Source of the DNA: Casuarina equisetifolia
Lineage: Eukaryota; Streptophyta; Magnoliopsida; Fagales; Casuarinaceae
Assembly: GCA_028551475.1 (NCBI GenBank)
Contig: CM052361.1
Location: forward strand, 26,115,491 to 26,179,490
Length of the DNA stretch: 64,000 nt
Direction: 5' to 3'
Made by a program: the position numbers and the translations under genes. Below the pieces are notes generated by a model. That model did no database searches. It was not told where the DNA came from and was given only the letters and a program-made list of their open reading frames with translations. Numbering within the stretch: position 1 is the stretch's first letter; every line of letters begins with the position of its first letter. Positions 33,601-44,560 of this stretch are shown in pieces.

Positions 33601-34292
33601 ATTCACTCAAGACCTTTCCATTGGACTTATTCCCAAAGATTTATAAACTCTTCATCTGGAAATGTATCAAACTGGAATTGCTTGAAGTTTCAGAAAATTA
33701 TGATTGTGATTTTGTCATCACAGATTTGTCTCTCATTGATTGCCCCAATTTTGTGTCTTCGCCGAAAGGAGGATTGCGGGCCCCCGAACTTGCATCATTT
33801 TGGCTCGAAAAGTGTGAGAATCTGTTAGCACCTAACGTATTCCCCATAATAAGTGACGGGAGCTAGACTTTGAATCTACAATTAATTGATCTCATGTATA
33901 GACTTGTTGTAAGGTGGAAGGAGTGGGGTTGGCGTAACTTCCCTTCTCTACATAAGATGTATATTACGGGCAACTTTGAAGATTTTGAGTCCTTTCCAGA
34001 GGTGTTGTTGCTCCCTTTCAATCTGACCTTTCTCAAGATTGAAGCCTTTCCAAATTTAAAATCTCTAGACAATATAAGGCCTCAAAATTTCAGCACTCTA
34101 GAATTTTTATGGGTCTTTGATTGCCCCAAACTCAAGTACATGACAGAACAGGAGCTGCCTGTCTCTGTTTCCTATCTAAAAATCTGGGACTGTCCCTTGT
34201 TAGAGAAACAATGGAAAAGTAAAAAAGGAAAGGAATGGCGCAAGATTGCTCACATTAAACAGAAATGGATTAAAGGTGAATTGATTGAATAA

Positions 34293-34760
34293 GCTAAAAC
34301 TTCAATTTTTCAGGTACATATACCTTTCGATCTGTTAATCCTTTAGTGTACTTATTTCAATGTTTTAGGCTTGCTTGATTGTAATCTTTATATTTAAGAA
34401 ATATCGAGTAGGTTTAAAATCCATAATAACATGATCTTCAACAAACACTCAAATTTATGAAGAATTTTTAATAAGTTTTCGAAATTAATAATAATAGGGA
34501 TGATAACAATGCTCAAGAATTAAAAGTGATAGTCTTGTAACAAAATAGTAGTCAAGGAATAAATCAAATAGACTAGCAAAACATGAAGAAAATAAAAGGT
34601 TTCTTTTGATGTTGAGAGAGAGAGACGGTAGCAGCTTATTTCTCACCATAGAAAACAATGACAGTAGCACATGTAAGAAGCAAATTGTTAGTGGCATCGT
34701 AGTTGCTACATTCTCAAATCAATCAACACCTGTATTGTGAGCTGTCAAAATTTCGGCGGG
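34293..34760 (+). repeat. 3' flank of CNL-2
   Basis: Starts with a CAGGTACATATACC donor-like site just past the stop and TTTTAGGCTTGCTTGATTG (near 34363), as after CNL-3 (58530-58600). The 34430-34640 part (ATGATCTTCA-CAAA, GTTTTCGAAATTAATAATA) matches 59700-59930 downstream of CNL-3. This suggests that the duplication unit included kilobases of 3' flank. Confidence 0.5.
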
Positions 34761-35545
34761 GACAAACGAAACGTGTTAGAATCTAAACCCATTCTCTCAC
34801 GATTGTAGTAGAGTTTTTTTTTTTTTTTTTTTTATGTTTTCCACTTGGGTGTTGGATTTTGTATTTTGTATTTTGTATTTTGTTTTCTATTTCTTGAATC
34901 TGTTTAATTCGAATCCATTAGGAACTCAGTTGATTCCTGAAGGGGGCTTGCCTTCTAATTTGCAATCAATTTGCATTCCCTACAAACTAGCTGCGAGTCG
35001 GATGGGATGGGTTTTTCAAAATCTTTCCTTTTTTAGAGGTGTGGGTATTGACGGCAAGTTTGAAGATCTGGAATCCTTTCTAGAGATGCAGTTTTCTCTC
35101 CTCTAGGCTGACCACACTCCATACCATCTTTGACAATAAGGCACTTCAACACCTTAGTGCTCTTGAAAGTGTACATTTCATCTATTGTTGCAAGCACAGG
35201 TACATTCCATAATAGGGGCTACTTGCTTTCATTACCATTCCTTGAAATCCATGGGTGACCCTAAGTTTGTATCTTTTCCAATAGGAGGATTACGAGCTTC
35301 GAAGCTTACATCTTTACAGGTCATGAGATGTCAAAGCTTACATATTTAGAGATCAAGGACTGCATCAAGCTCAAGTATTTGTCAAAACAGAGACGTTGCC
35401 ACCCTCTCTTTCTGTTCTTGAAATATCCAACTGTCTTTTATTGGTGAAACAATGTCAAAATAAAAACAGAAAGAAATTGTGGAAGATTGCTTACATCCAA
35501 AGGATATGGATGGATGGCAAATGGATTGAATGGCTAAAAGTCAAG
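34760..35545 (+). pseudogene. CNL C-terminal LRR relic, copy d
   Basis: This is the same structure as relics a-c. A T-rich intron-like leader contains a poly-T run (near 34817-34833) and TATTTTG repeats. Next come TQLIPEGGLPSNLQSI-like coding and RMGWVFQNLSFFRGVGIDGK (34834-35106 frame). After several frame changes the tail resumes near 35340 with EIKDCIKLKYLSKQR and ends in a KNRKKLWKIAYIQRI-type C-terminus near 35510. It is interrupted by stops and shifts, so it is dead. It lies directly downstream of CNL-2 and repeats its final LRRs. Confidence 0.6.
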
Positions 35546-36340
35546 TAGAAGTATATATACTTTTCATTCCACAAATTTTGCAATGTATTTATCCCCTATT
35601 TTAGACTTGCTTGATTGTTATCTTATATTCATGAAGCACTAAAACAGGTTCCATCAACTGCCTTTTGGATTAGTTTGGTATGTAAGACTAGTTTCTTTTG
35701 GCATACATAGTTTTAGATGCTATCTTTTATGCTCAGAGTAATCGTTGTATGCCTATTGATTATTGTGCTTTGCCTTGCTGTCTATGATTAATCGTGTTAA
35801 AAACTTATTCTATCAACGTTGACAAGAGCTCAACGACATAAAATTCTAGGAGGTACATTACAAATTTTGATTCACTAATGAACAAAAAATTCATTTTCAA
35901 ACAGAATTTCAAAGATGTAAGAGGTATCTAGTTATTAAAATAACCTTATGTATTTATCTTAATATATGTGCTATATGTTTTATGAGACAAGCTTTTTCTT
36001 TATAATGCTTCTTGCCACGGGTGCAGTTCAACATACAGTCATGGGAAGGAGCAAATTGATAAGGCTAAGGTTGTACTTCCTTTTGAACACCAAGGTATGG
36101 AGCCAAGGATGTATAGTTTATCTATTCACCTAGCCACTTGCAATTAGACATGCATATATGTGTCTATGAGCAACAGAGACACATAAATAATATATATATA
36201 TATATATGAGCATGTTTGTGTTTTAACAAAATGAAATGTTACCTTACACGTAGAGATCGTACGTTGGATTTTTAAATCTACTTCTTATTCCTAGATATCT
36301 TTCAAGATATGCATGTTTATAAATGCTTGACTTTTGCATC
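35546..36340 (+). repeat. R-gene 3' tail sequence
   Basis: Carries the GACTTGCTTGATTGTTATCTTA segment and other 3'-module sequence. An (AT)n microsatellite lies near 36189-36207. No gene is supported before the small frame at 36350. Confidence 0.4.
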
Positions 36341-36349
36341 CTTTAGGAA

Positions 36350-36538
36350 ATGGTGAACGCATCCAAATTTATGATGGTTGAAGATCTCTTATGGATAGCA
36401 AGAATGAAGCAGCATCTGTTGCCACTGGAATCTTGCAAACAAATGAGAACTTTAGCAACAGAGATAATATATTTGCATGATTCAGACGATGAGAGACCAG
36501 GTTCTGAGCAGGACCCAAATGATGATTTGGATATATAA
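36350..36538 (+). other. Possible exon, 62 codons, unknown
   Basis: Open stretch beginning MVNASKFMMVEDLLWIARMK and ending with an acidic tail (HDSDDERPGSEQDPNDDLDI). It is preceded by TTTGCATCCTTTAG, a good 3' splice-site-like tract, and an upstream GTATGG donor-like site near 36092 follows a VVLPFEHQG-like frame. It could be a terminal exon of a lost gene or chance. I do not recognise the protein, and the frame across the putative splice is uncertain. Confidence 0.25.
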
Positions 36539-38500
36539 TTTTGTTTGTCAAATCATAATTTTGGGTGCGCCAGTGTGCCAGATACTGATAAATGTAACTT
36601 GTTTCTTTTATCCTTCGTAACATTCAAGTGAAGGTGCTAACGAGATGATGTTTTGACGCTGAAGCTCCGATACCAGTTTAATCTCTTGGCATTCAGATTT
36701 AGTGGGTAGTTTTTATGTATAAATTTGAAGCTTAGCTTTCTTATTATATACCAAGAAAATCATGGTATTGCAACATTCTGAAAGCAATTAACTCTTGTAT
36801 TGCTAGTTGTCAAAATTTGGGTGAAAATGAGAAGGGAAACATGTTGGAACCTACCTTCATTCTCTCAATCATCCTTGAAGAAATAGGTGAGGCAAGTAAT
36901 CCCATATGTGGTTTTCGTTTACAAATACTATTTTTTTTTCTTTAATTTATAATTGATATTAATTAGATTTTCACCTAAAAAACTAATTTTCTTCAGGCTG
37001 AGTTGCAGATAACAATTCTATGTAGTTCTAAAATTGGCCTTTTTTGTTGGAAGAGAAACAGTTACTAACACAAGATTGCTTCTGTCAAACAGATTTGGAC
37101 TAAAGATGAGTTGATTGAAGGAGGTGAACATCTATAGTGAATAGGTACATATACTTTTCTACCCACTAATTTTTTAATATATTTATTCTCTTTATTTTAG
37201 GCTTGCTTGATTACTATTTTTATATTAAAAAATTACCAAGTTGGTTTAGTCAACTGCCACTTGGAATAGTTTAGTATATACAATACTATTTTTTCGCAAA
37301 TACATGCTTTAAGGAGCTTTTGCCTTTGCCCATAGAAAATTGTTGTATGTATGTTATTGATTGTAATTGATTATATAATTAGCTATGTATGATGGTATAT
37401 GCTATCAATGAAATTTTATTGTATTATTGGCAACATACATAAGAATCTAGGATATTTGATTTGGTTATACTACCAAAATAGTTCATTTAATGAATAGTTT
37501 AAATCTCATTTTTAAGATGGTAGACTTCTTCTAGTAATTTTAATAACCTTTGGACTATCAATAACAACTTTTTTTTCAATGCTTTAAGGTATTCTTGATG
37601 TGTGTTTGTTGGAATTATGTTTACAATTGAGGAAACAACACCGTTGCAGAGTGGTACACGAGGAAATCTTCGACGTGCTGCCTTGTACCAGCTGCTGAAT
37701 AATTGCTTTTACCGCATATACAATCCCGGGTACTTTGTCTTATGGGATTGTCTAGTAGTTCTAATTTCTTCTAGCGTGTTTTATCTAGTGCTCCTTAGAT
37801 TAGAAGATGTTCATTTGTATTGTACTTGTGGTGCTGACCAAACTTTATAGGTATTATTTATATTCATACCCTTGGAGAAAGAGATAGTTTTTCTTGTTTG
37901 TCATTTGAAAAAGTTCTAACAAGTGAGATTTTCATGATATTTTGTCACTCAACATACCATTGTAATTCTACATAAATTTTGTTTAAAACCAATGATTGGC
38001 TACAAATAGTACTATTAATGAATTCTTAAGATACCTTTATATTGCCTTTTATCACTTAATGCATTGTGATATCCTATTCTCAGAATTCTTATTCCATGAG
38101 GAAATACTAAGCTAGTATAAATTAATAAACTTGCATTTGCTTTATTAGGTTATCACCCTATGTTTGAAGAAAAATAATTTCTATCTCTAGCAAAAACCCT
38201 CACCATAATATTAACAAGATTGTTCAATGTTCATTTTTGCTTGGGATAGCAATGTTTGCTCTTTATTCGCACTCTTTAATCTAGGTAAAATTGCTTTATA
38301 ATTCATGAAGTTTATTTAAGTTGCCAAACTCAAGATGATAAAGTAATAGTATTTTGTTTTGTTTTTGCTGGCTTTAGGTGCTTCTCTCAATGAAAAATGG
38401 GATGAATGTTACTCTTAGCAAATGATCAAGACTATGTAGAATATGAGACTGAATTAAAGAAGGTGCCGGTCATCTGCCTGAACCTGAACCAATGAGCCAT
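36539..38500 (+). repeat. R-gene 3' tail modules
   Basis: The AGGTACATATACTTTT..TTTTAGGCTTGCTTGATTAC block (37143-37215) and the GCTTTAGGTGCTTCTCTCAATG..GAATATGAGACTGAATTAAAG block (38375-38460) are the same modules as after CNL-3 and LRR relic c. An 82-residue frame at 37602-37850 overlaps the TGTGTTTGTTGGAATTATGTTTAC block shared with 3200 and 58720, so it is not a gene. Confidence 0.45.
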
Positions 38501-39365
38501 TCTGGTTTGTTGCTTGTGCTGTGAGGGAGAGAAGTTGATTTCTCACTATAAGAAACAAAGGCAAAAGTGCAAGCTTGAAAATCATCGTGGTTGCAAGCCG
38601 GAAGTGACATAGTGGCTGCGGCCTTTGGTTAAATAACACCAGCAATCTCCAAAATTCAGAAAAAAAAATTGGCAGGCGAAACGTGCTGGAATCTACACCA
38701 AAGCGTCCTGATTGCATTCTCCCATAGCTGGAATAGAGCTGCTTTTTTGCAATCCACTTGGTTGCTGAAATATGTTACGCGCGCAGGGAAGAGTGATGGA
38801 CTACTTGTAGTTAGGCTCAGGAAAATTGAAAGGCTGCCTGTAGTTAGACATAGAGGAATGGAAAAGGTTTAAGGGGACGAAATGATGCATTCAAGCTTTA
38901 ATTAGGCTCAGAATATGGTTATTGTATAAGGACCTCTGGCATGCCTAATTATGATGGTTTGCATAACGGTCAAACTCACTCCTCTTTCTTGGTATATGGT
39001 CAACCAGCTATATCCTTATACAATCTCATTCAACCAGATACTGCTTTTGATTTCCAGAACGTAACAACTTATTCAATCAATGCAAACATTATTTGTTTGA
39101 AGCTTTGAAGTAATCATTAACGGATACAAGAAGGTAAGGCAGAATATATAAGGCAAATCACTGAAAGTCAAAGAATGTAACCAGAGTCTATTGTTATAAT
39201 AGCATATTAATAGAGAGCACTTATGATTGCTTAAAAAGAAAGTCAGGATACCAATATCTGAATTTAGGACCTGGGCCTTTCAGTTCAGGGCGTGTAACTT
39301 TATGAACAAATATAAAGGAATCATTGTGAGGAAATCCAGTAGCTGGAAGAGTCACTCCCTCTCCC

Positions 39366-39485
39366 ATGTCTTATGGTCTTCCAGTTGAGATTGACGGTTC
39401 CGAGTCAGATTCTGATTTCGAGAAGGAGGAACTGAACTCCGATTGTGATGGCGACTGCCTAAGAAGGATAGAAGACAGGCAATGA
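39366..39485 (+). other. Acidic 39-codon open frame, unknown
   Basis: ATG at 39366, stop TGA at 39483-39485. It encodes an acidic stretch (VEIDGSESDSDFEKEELNSD). Composition looks coding-like but it is short and has no recognisable homologue in the window. It could be an exon remnant or chance. Confidence 0.15.
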
Positions 39486-39544
39486 ACGAGTTTCCTCATT
39501 GGTCGATGCCATTCTTCTCCTTCTTCAGTTCGTTTCTCAGCTGG

Positions 39545-40010
39545 CTTAAAGAGGTGCTCGTGGGAGATCTATGGCCTTGGGCTGCAATAACCCAAATCAA
39601 TCCTAATGTTCTTCATTTCATTATGCAGCCCGCCTCAAAAAGTTCCTGGTCTGTAATCACTGAAATCAATTCAAAATATATTTCACGTGATGGGCCAATG
39701 TTATCTTTCATATTTCTTCACATCATTCGGCGGCTGGGTTAAAAAGTTCTTGTTGGATTTTGGTTGCTCTGGACCGCAATCAGCCGAATCAATCCAAATA
39801 TTCCCATGGGCCGGACCAAATCTCCTGTTTCTTCATTCGGCTATGGAGATAATTTTTAATTTGGTAGAGTATTTTGTAGGTTTGAGAGATCTGGGGTTTA
39901 TCCCAAAAATCGCGTTATATTTAATCAGTTGAATCACAAGTTTAATAGTATAGAAAATTCTTAAAAACATTTTTCTAAAAATAAATATCTATTGTAGCGA
40001 AAATAATATG
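39545..40010. repeat. Segmental duplication SD1, copy 2
   Basis: Matches 17620-18065; see that entry. The open frames over it (39482-39742, 39687-39932) are not conserved in the other copy. Confidence 0.6.
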
Positions 40011-40599
40011 ATTTTCATCAAAACCCAAATAAGATCTTGACCTTTTTCATTTATCATTCCGTCCATGAGTCTTGTATAACTTATCATAGTTATAAGAGAT
40101 TTGTATTAACCTCATCTTTAATAAACTATAATATATTATTTAGTTAGAAAGTCTATATAAATAAAACACTTCATAACTGTAACTATTTGAACCATGAGAA
40201 GTAGATATTAATATTATTTTTTAGTTGATATCCTCTCTTTCAATAGCAATTTTCATGAAATTTTTTTTTTGTGAAAAGTTAAGAATTATATATCACCATA
40301 AAGAATTACAAAATTGTTCAATTATATTATCATCATTTCTCTTGTCTTGTTCTAAATTCCATTCACATCAACTTTCGGGTCCACTTCCATATGTATCTCC
40401 CGTTTTCAAGAGCAATCTCCATGAAATTTCTTTCTTTGCAATTACATTGGATTTCTTTTGTTTTCTTTTTCTTTCGAGGGTAGGGCGTCAATACTTCATC
40501 TAGATGGGACCTAGGCTGTTTCATATTCAAAGTACAATATTATGTAGCGGTTGATCCATTTGCAATGACTTTTATGTACACTTGCACGAAGATCGTGTA

Positions 40600-41658
40600 T
40601 ATGCGGGCTGTGCAACTGTTGTTTGATTCTCCTTCTCTTTCAAAAGCAATGTCCGTGGAATCTTTGGTTTCCTTTCTCACGTTTGATTTGCTTTTGGTTT
40701 TTTCATTTGTTTTCTGTTTCTTAGACGACTTTCAAGAAAATACCTTCTGAAACTAATGAATGATTGAAGTGGAGACGTGAATTCATTTCCCAACTGCCTT
40801 CCACGGCGATGGATCTTTCGAGAACATGGAGTTCTGGAAAGCTTAAGTGATATGTGAAAACGATAGAGAAAGGTCCTGTTTGAGCTGGAATTGAAAATAC
40901 AGGACGACGCAGGTACTGACGAATTTGAGGTAGTCGCCGACAACCAAATTTATGATATAACATTATAGAGTTTTTCCAAAAAGAAAAAAAAAACCGAAAA
41001 AGAATAACAGTATTTTCACTTCGATAAGAAGCAAGGTGAGCCCCTCCCATGAGTTGAAAAGAGGGCTTACAAGACTCGCGAGTTAGATATCTCTTTGTAA
41101 AGACTAAACCTCCAAGCTGTGATGAAATTGGGAAAGCGCTGAGACATACATTACTTGGCATCCTCGCTTTCAAAATGTAATTCCCATGAATTTCCTGGTT
41201 TCTCTCTATCACATTAAGTTTTTTTTCTTGTCTTCTCTAAAACCCATTTACATCGACTTTCACGTCCCCTTGGAGAAGTGTCTCCCGTTTTCAAAAGCAA
41301 ATCTCCATGAAATATTTTCTTTGTCGGTATATTGGGTTCTTTTGTTTTCTTTTTCTTTCCATGGTAGAGCATTAATACTTCATCGAGATGTGACCTAGGC
41401 TGATCCATATTCAAACTACAGTTTTATGGTTGTCGTTCGAGCGAGCGGATAAGAAAGCAGTGACTCTCAGGTACACTTGCGCAACAATCGAGGATAAGTG
41501 GGTGGTGCCTGCTTCTCTCATTTTCAAAAGCAATGTACATGAATTCCTAATTTTTCCATCCTTTCACATCTGGTTTGTTTTTTGCTTTTGTCTTTTGGCT
41601 TCTTTTTGGTAATGGTTCAACATCATGTGACTTGCCTTAGCATTCAAGTTCAGCGAAT
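40600..41658. repeat. Flanking-module mosaic before the TRIM array
   Basis: Repeats of TGTGCAACTGTTGTTTGATTC (40608), CAAAAGCAATGTCC-TG-AAT (40642 and 41525) and CTCCCGTTTTCAA-AGCAA (40397 and 41282). A 163-residue minus-strand frame at 40721-41212 lies in this repeat DNA and has no recognisable domain. Confidence 0.4.
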
Positions 41659-41663
41659 GCTTT
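41659..41663. repeat. Target-site duplication of TRIM array, left
   Basis: GCTTT precedes the first TRIM LTR; repeated at 42974-42978. Confidence 0.85.
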
Positions 41664-41780
41664 TGTTGGAATCTATACTCCCACATCGGTCCTGGATGGC
41701 CGAAGTAATGGCCATATAAGCTGGGGATGTACCTCCCCTTGTGACGCGCGTTTTGAGGAGGAAAGGGCCCCCGTTTAAGA
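41664..41780 (+). repeat. TRIM LTR, first copy
   Basis: 117 bp with ends TG...GA. It contains the near-palindrome ATGGCC-GAAGTAAT-GGCCAT near 41696-41715. Confidence 0.8.
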
Positions 41781-41793
41781 TGGTATCAGAGCC
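41781..41793 (+). other. TRIM primer-binding site
   Basis: TGGTATCAGAGCC directly after the LTR. Repeated at the same position in units 2-6, some reading TGGTATCGGAGCC. Confidence 0.85.
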
Positions 41794-42973
41794 AGGTTTA
41801 TGTCCGGATTGAGTGGGTCCCCAACACCTAACCTGTCTACCCGATATTGGGAGCAGGGGGCATGTTGGAATCTATACTCCCACATCGGTCCTGGATGGCC
41901 GAAGTAATGGCCATATAAGCTGGGGATGTACCTCCCCTTGTGACGTGCGTTTTGAGGAGGAAAGGGCCACCGTTTAAGATGGTATCGGAGCCAGGTTTAT
42001 GTCCAGATTGAGTGGGTCCCCAACACCTAACTTGTCTACCCGATATTGGGAGCAGGGGGCATGTTGGAATCTATACTCCCACATCGGTCTTGGATGGCCG
42101 AAGTAATGGCCATATAAGCTGGGGATGTACCTCCCCTTGTGATGCGTGTTTTGAGGAGGAAAGGGCCCCCGTTTAAGATGGTATCAGAGCCAGGTTTATA
42201 TCCGGATTGAGTGGGTCCCCAACACCTAACCTGTCTACCCGATATTGGGAGCAGGGGGCATGTTGGAATCTATACTCCCACATCGGTCCTGGATGGCCGA
42301 AGTAATGGCCATATAAGCTGGAGATGTACCTCCCCTTGTGATGCGCGTTTTGAGGAGGAAAGAGCCCCCGTTTAAGATGGTATCGGAGCCAGGTTTATGT
42401 CTGAATTGAGTGGGTCCCCAACACCTAACTTGTCTACCCGATATTGGGAGCAAGGGGCATGTTGGAATCTATACTCCCACATCGGTCCTGGATGGCCGAA
42501 GTAATGGCCATATAAGCTGGGGATGTACCTCCCCTTGTGACGTGCGTTTTGAGGAGGAAAGGGCCACCGTTTAAGATGGTATCGGAGCCAGGTTTATGTC
42601 CGGATTGAGTGGGTCCCCAACACCTAACTTGTCTACCCGATATTGGAAGCAGGGGGCATGTTGGAATCTATACTCCCACATCGGTCTTGGATGGCCGAAG
42701 TAATGGCCATATAAGCTGGGGATGTACCTCCCCTTGTGATGCGCGTTTTGAGGAGGAAAGGACCCCCGTTTAAGATGGTATCGGAGCCAGGTTTATGTCT
42801 AGATTGAGTGGGTCCCCAACACCTAACTTGTCTACCCGATATTGGGAGCAAGGGGCATGTTGGAATCTATACTCCCACATCGGTCCTGGATGGCCGAAGT
42901 AATGGCCATATAAGCTGGGGATGTAACTCCCCTTGTGACGTACGTTTTGAGGAGGAAAGGGCCCCGTTTAAGA

Positions 42974-42978
42974 GCTTT
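42974..42978. repeat. Target-site duplication of TRIM array, right
   Basis: GCTTT directly after the last LTR (GTTTAAGA). Confidence 0.85.
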
Positions 42979-44560
42979 GAGGTGCTCTTTGAGCCGGAGT
43001 TGAAAAATCCCGCAGGCGAGTAGTCGCGGCTATTGCCAAAAAGGGTTGGGAGAGCAATTTTGTTTGTTCCCATTAAATCTTTAAAAGCAGAGAGGTTTAT
43101 CTTTTTTTTCCTTCCCTTTTGAACAAAGAAAAATAGTTGATCACGGTGTCGCAAATATTTAAGTAATAATTGAAGATTTAAAGAAAGCAACTGCTAACAC
43201 AGTACAGATGTGTTCAACGGAAGGGACCCATCCCTGAGCTTCTCCGCAACATTGGAGCTTCTGTTCTGACAAGTGATTTCTACTTTTTACTGGAGTTAAA
43301 AAGAACCATCACCTAGGTCTTGCCGAATACCCATGGAAGGAGCATAATCATCATTTTTACGTCCAGTTTCTTCCTGGAAGAAATGCTTAAACTTCTCTAA
43401 TGACACGTGCGAGAGTGCTGTTTGAAGTAGAGTTGAAACTCCAGGACACCTCTGTAGCCTACGGATTGAAGAGACTGTCTTGGAAAAGTAGAGGACATGT
43501 GAAAGATGGAGACACAGACGTTTTTGTGGTGTTTTGTGTCGAAATGAAAATCCAAGGCGTCAGTATTCAGAGTCTGGACGGGCTTCTCTTCGGGAACGTA
43601 AAAGAGAGATGGTAAAAGATACTCATATATTGAAAAGAATCGAGGGAAAAAATAGTTTCATTGAACAGTAGAAAGATGAGGTGTCTCGGACAATGAATGA
43701 ATGAGAATTGGAAGACAGGTTTGCTGGAAAGATGTGATTGTTCTTGAAAAGATGGAATTGTTCCAAAAAAAGTGAAACATTTTTACTGGAAGGTTTAGGG
43801 GAAAGGGAGATTGAAAGAGACAGGGTGATGGATTTGAAAATGTGAAAATGTGGTTTATTATTTTAAGATATTAAGATTTTTTTTACTTTTAATGTTGGAG
43901 AAAATGTGAGCTTATGAATGTGATAACAACAAAAGACGTTCTTGGTGGTTAACCACAGAGTTCTTCCGAGTAAACCAAAACACACCTTTGTACTCGTTTA
44001 GTTTAAACAAATGATAACAAAGTAATAGCAATAATGAAGTGATTTCGTTTGAAAAAAGCCACAGAAAATGAAATCATATTTTTCATAACAACTCTTAAGG
44101 GACGTACTGTTGCGGGCAGAGAGAGCTAGGCACATGGTTCTTTAGAAAGGCAGAGTCTCTCGAGCAGTGCGAGGAAGTGGGGGGAAATCAGAGACTTCAA
44201 AATGGGTTTCAAAGTTACTTGTTTATGAGAAGCGTGAAAACGAGGTTATTAAACAATGATGGTCTGCCAATGGATGAAACGACTGAATAATGTTTGAAAA
44301 GAATATTAAAAAAAAAAAAACTAGATTCTGAGGCTTTTCGACTTTCAAAATAGAACTCACTTTTGGCCTTTTTGACCATCCACTCATTTTTGCTAACTCC
44401 TCCGATTTATGGAGACAAAAATAAGTGTTAATGAAAACTAAATGTGACTATTTCTTATTTGTCCCTGACTTAGCTTCATGTATTATTTTCGTTATAAATA
44501 TTACTTTGTTAATTGTAAAGATTATTTAGATTGCAAAACTTGAGATGGTAGAGTAATTTT
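42979..44560. repeat. Flanking-module mosaic
   Basis: 43040-43400 matches 11320-11720. 43590-43720 matches the GATACTCATATATT / GTCTCGGAC repeat. 44120-44250 resembles 23930-24060 (CTCTCGAGCAGTG). The TRIM array sits inside this duplicated flank. No gene is supported. Confidence 0.45.

Larger units (their letters stand above)
24897..34292 (+). pseudogene. CNL-2: CC-NBS-LRR resistance gene, cut by copia-2
   Basis: This is a former intracellular immune receptor of the CNL (RPP13-like-1) type. Codons 1-63 (24897-25085, MAEVSTMILSPFLEAFFGKL onward) encode the Rx-N coiled coil. Copia-2 (25086-30636) splits it, and coding resumes in phase at 30642 with PAVKDWLDDLKDAVYDAEHI. P-loop GMGGLGKTT is at 31044-31070, kinase-2 LDDVW at 31283-31297, [17 protein letters not shown] next, and GLPL at 31556-31567. 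LRRs run to 34292, ending in CPLLEKQWKSKKGKEWRKIA. Lesions besides the insertion: a 5-bp duplication frameshift (31239-31248), stop TAA 31451-31453, a deletion near 31715 removing RNBS-D and MHD, a 13-bp insertion (31956-31968), two further frame changes near 32175 and 32335, and stop TAG 33864-33866. The 32340-33866 LRR frame (508 codons) is long and clean. It is surely non-functional as a receptor. Confidence 0.9.
41664..42973 (+). mobile_element. Tandem TRIM array, six 199-bp units plus LTR
   Basis: Units start at 41664, 41863, 42062, 42261, 42460 and 42659, exactly 199 bp each, and a terminal 116-bp LTR begins at 42858. Each unit is a 117-bp LTR (TGTTGGAATCTATACTCCCA to GTTTAAGA) and an 82-bp internal part. 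The internal part starts with TGGTATCAGAGCC, the initiator-Met primer site, and ends in a purine-rich GGGAGCAGGGGG-CA tract before the next LTR. This is the layout of a terminal-repeat retrotransposon in miniature. One 5-bp duplication flanks the whole array, so a single insertion (LTR-internal-LTR) grew afterwards, most simply by unequal LTR recombination. It has no coding capacity. ORFs inside are accidental. Confidence 0.9.

Noticed and set aside
33863..34072. Minus-strand frames across CNL LRRs
   Set aside because: Shadows of the LRR coding strand; the same applies to 30683-31063, 32831-33151, 56253-56558, 57086-57292 and 58125-58310.
37602..37850. 82-codon frame with a hydrophobic middle
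   Set aside because: It overlaps the R-gene 3' tail block shared at about 3200 and 58720, where the frame is not kept.
40721..41212. 163-codon minus-strand frame
   Set aside because: It spans several duplicated flank blocks; no known domain.
41696..41715. Hairpin as a riboswitch or terminator
   Set aside because: The ATGGCC/GGCCAT arms lie within a TRIM LTR; no evidence of a bacterial-type regulatory RNA in this genome.
41664..42973. CRISPR-like regular repeats
   Set aside because: Units are contiguous 199-bp LTR-retroelement units without variable spacers, in a plant nuclear context.
42235..43023. Repeated 71-72 codon frames on both strands
   Set aside because: They arise from the 199-bp TRIM units (shared by every unit) and contain only LTR and primer-site sequence.
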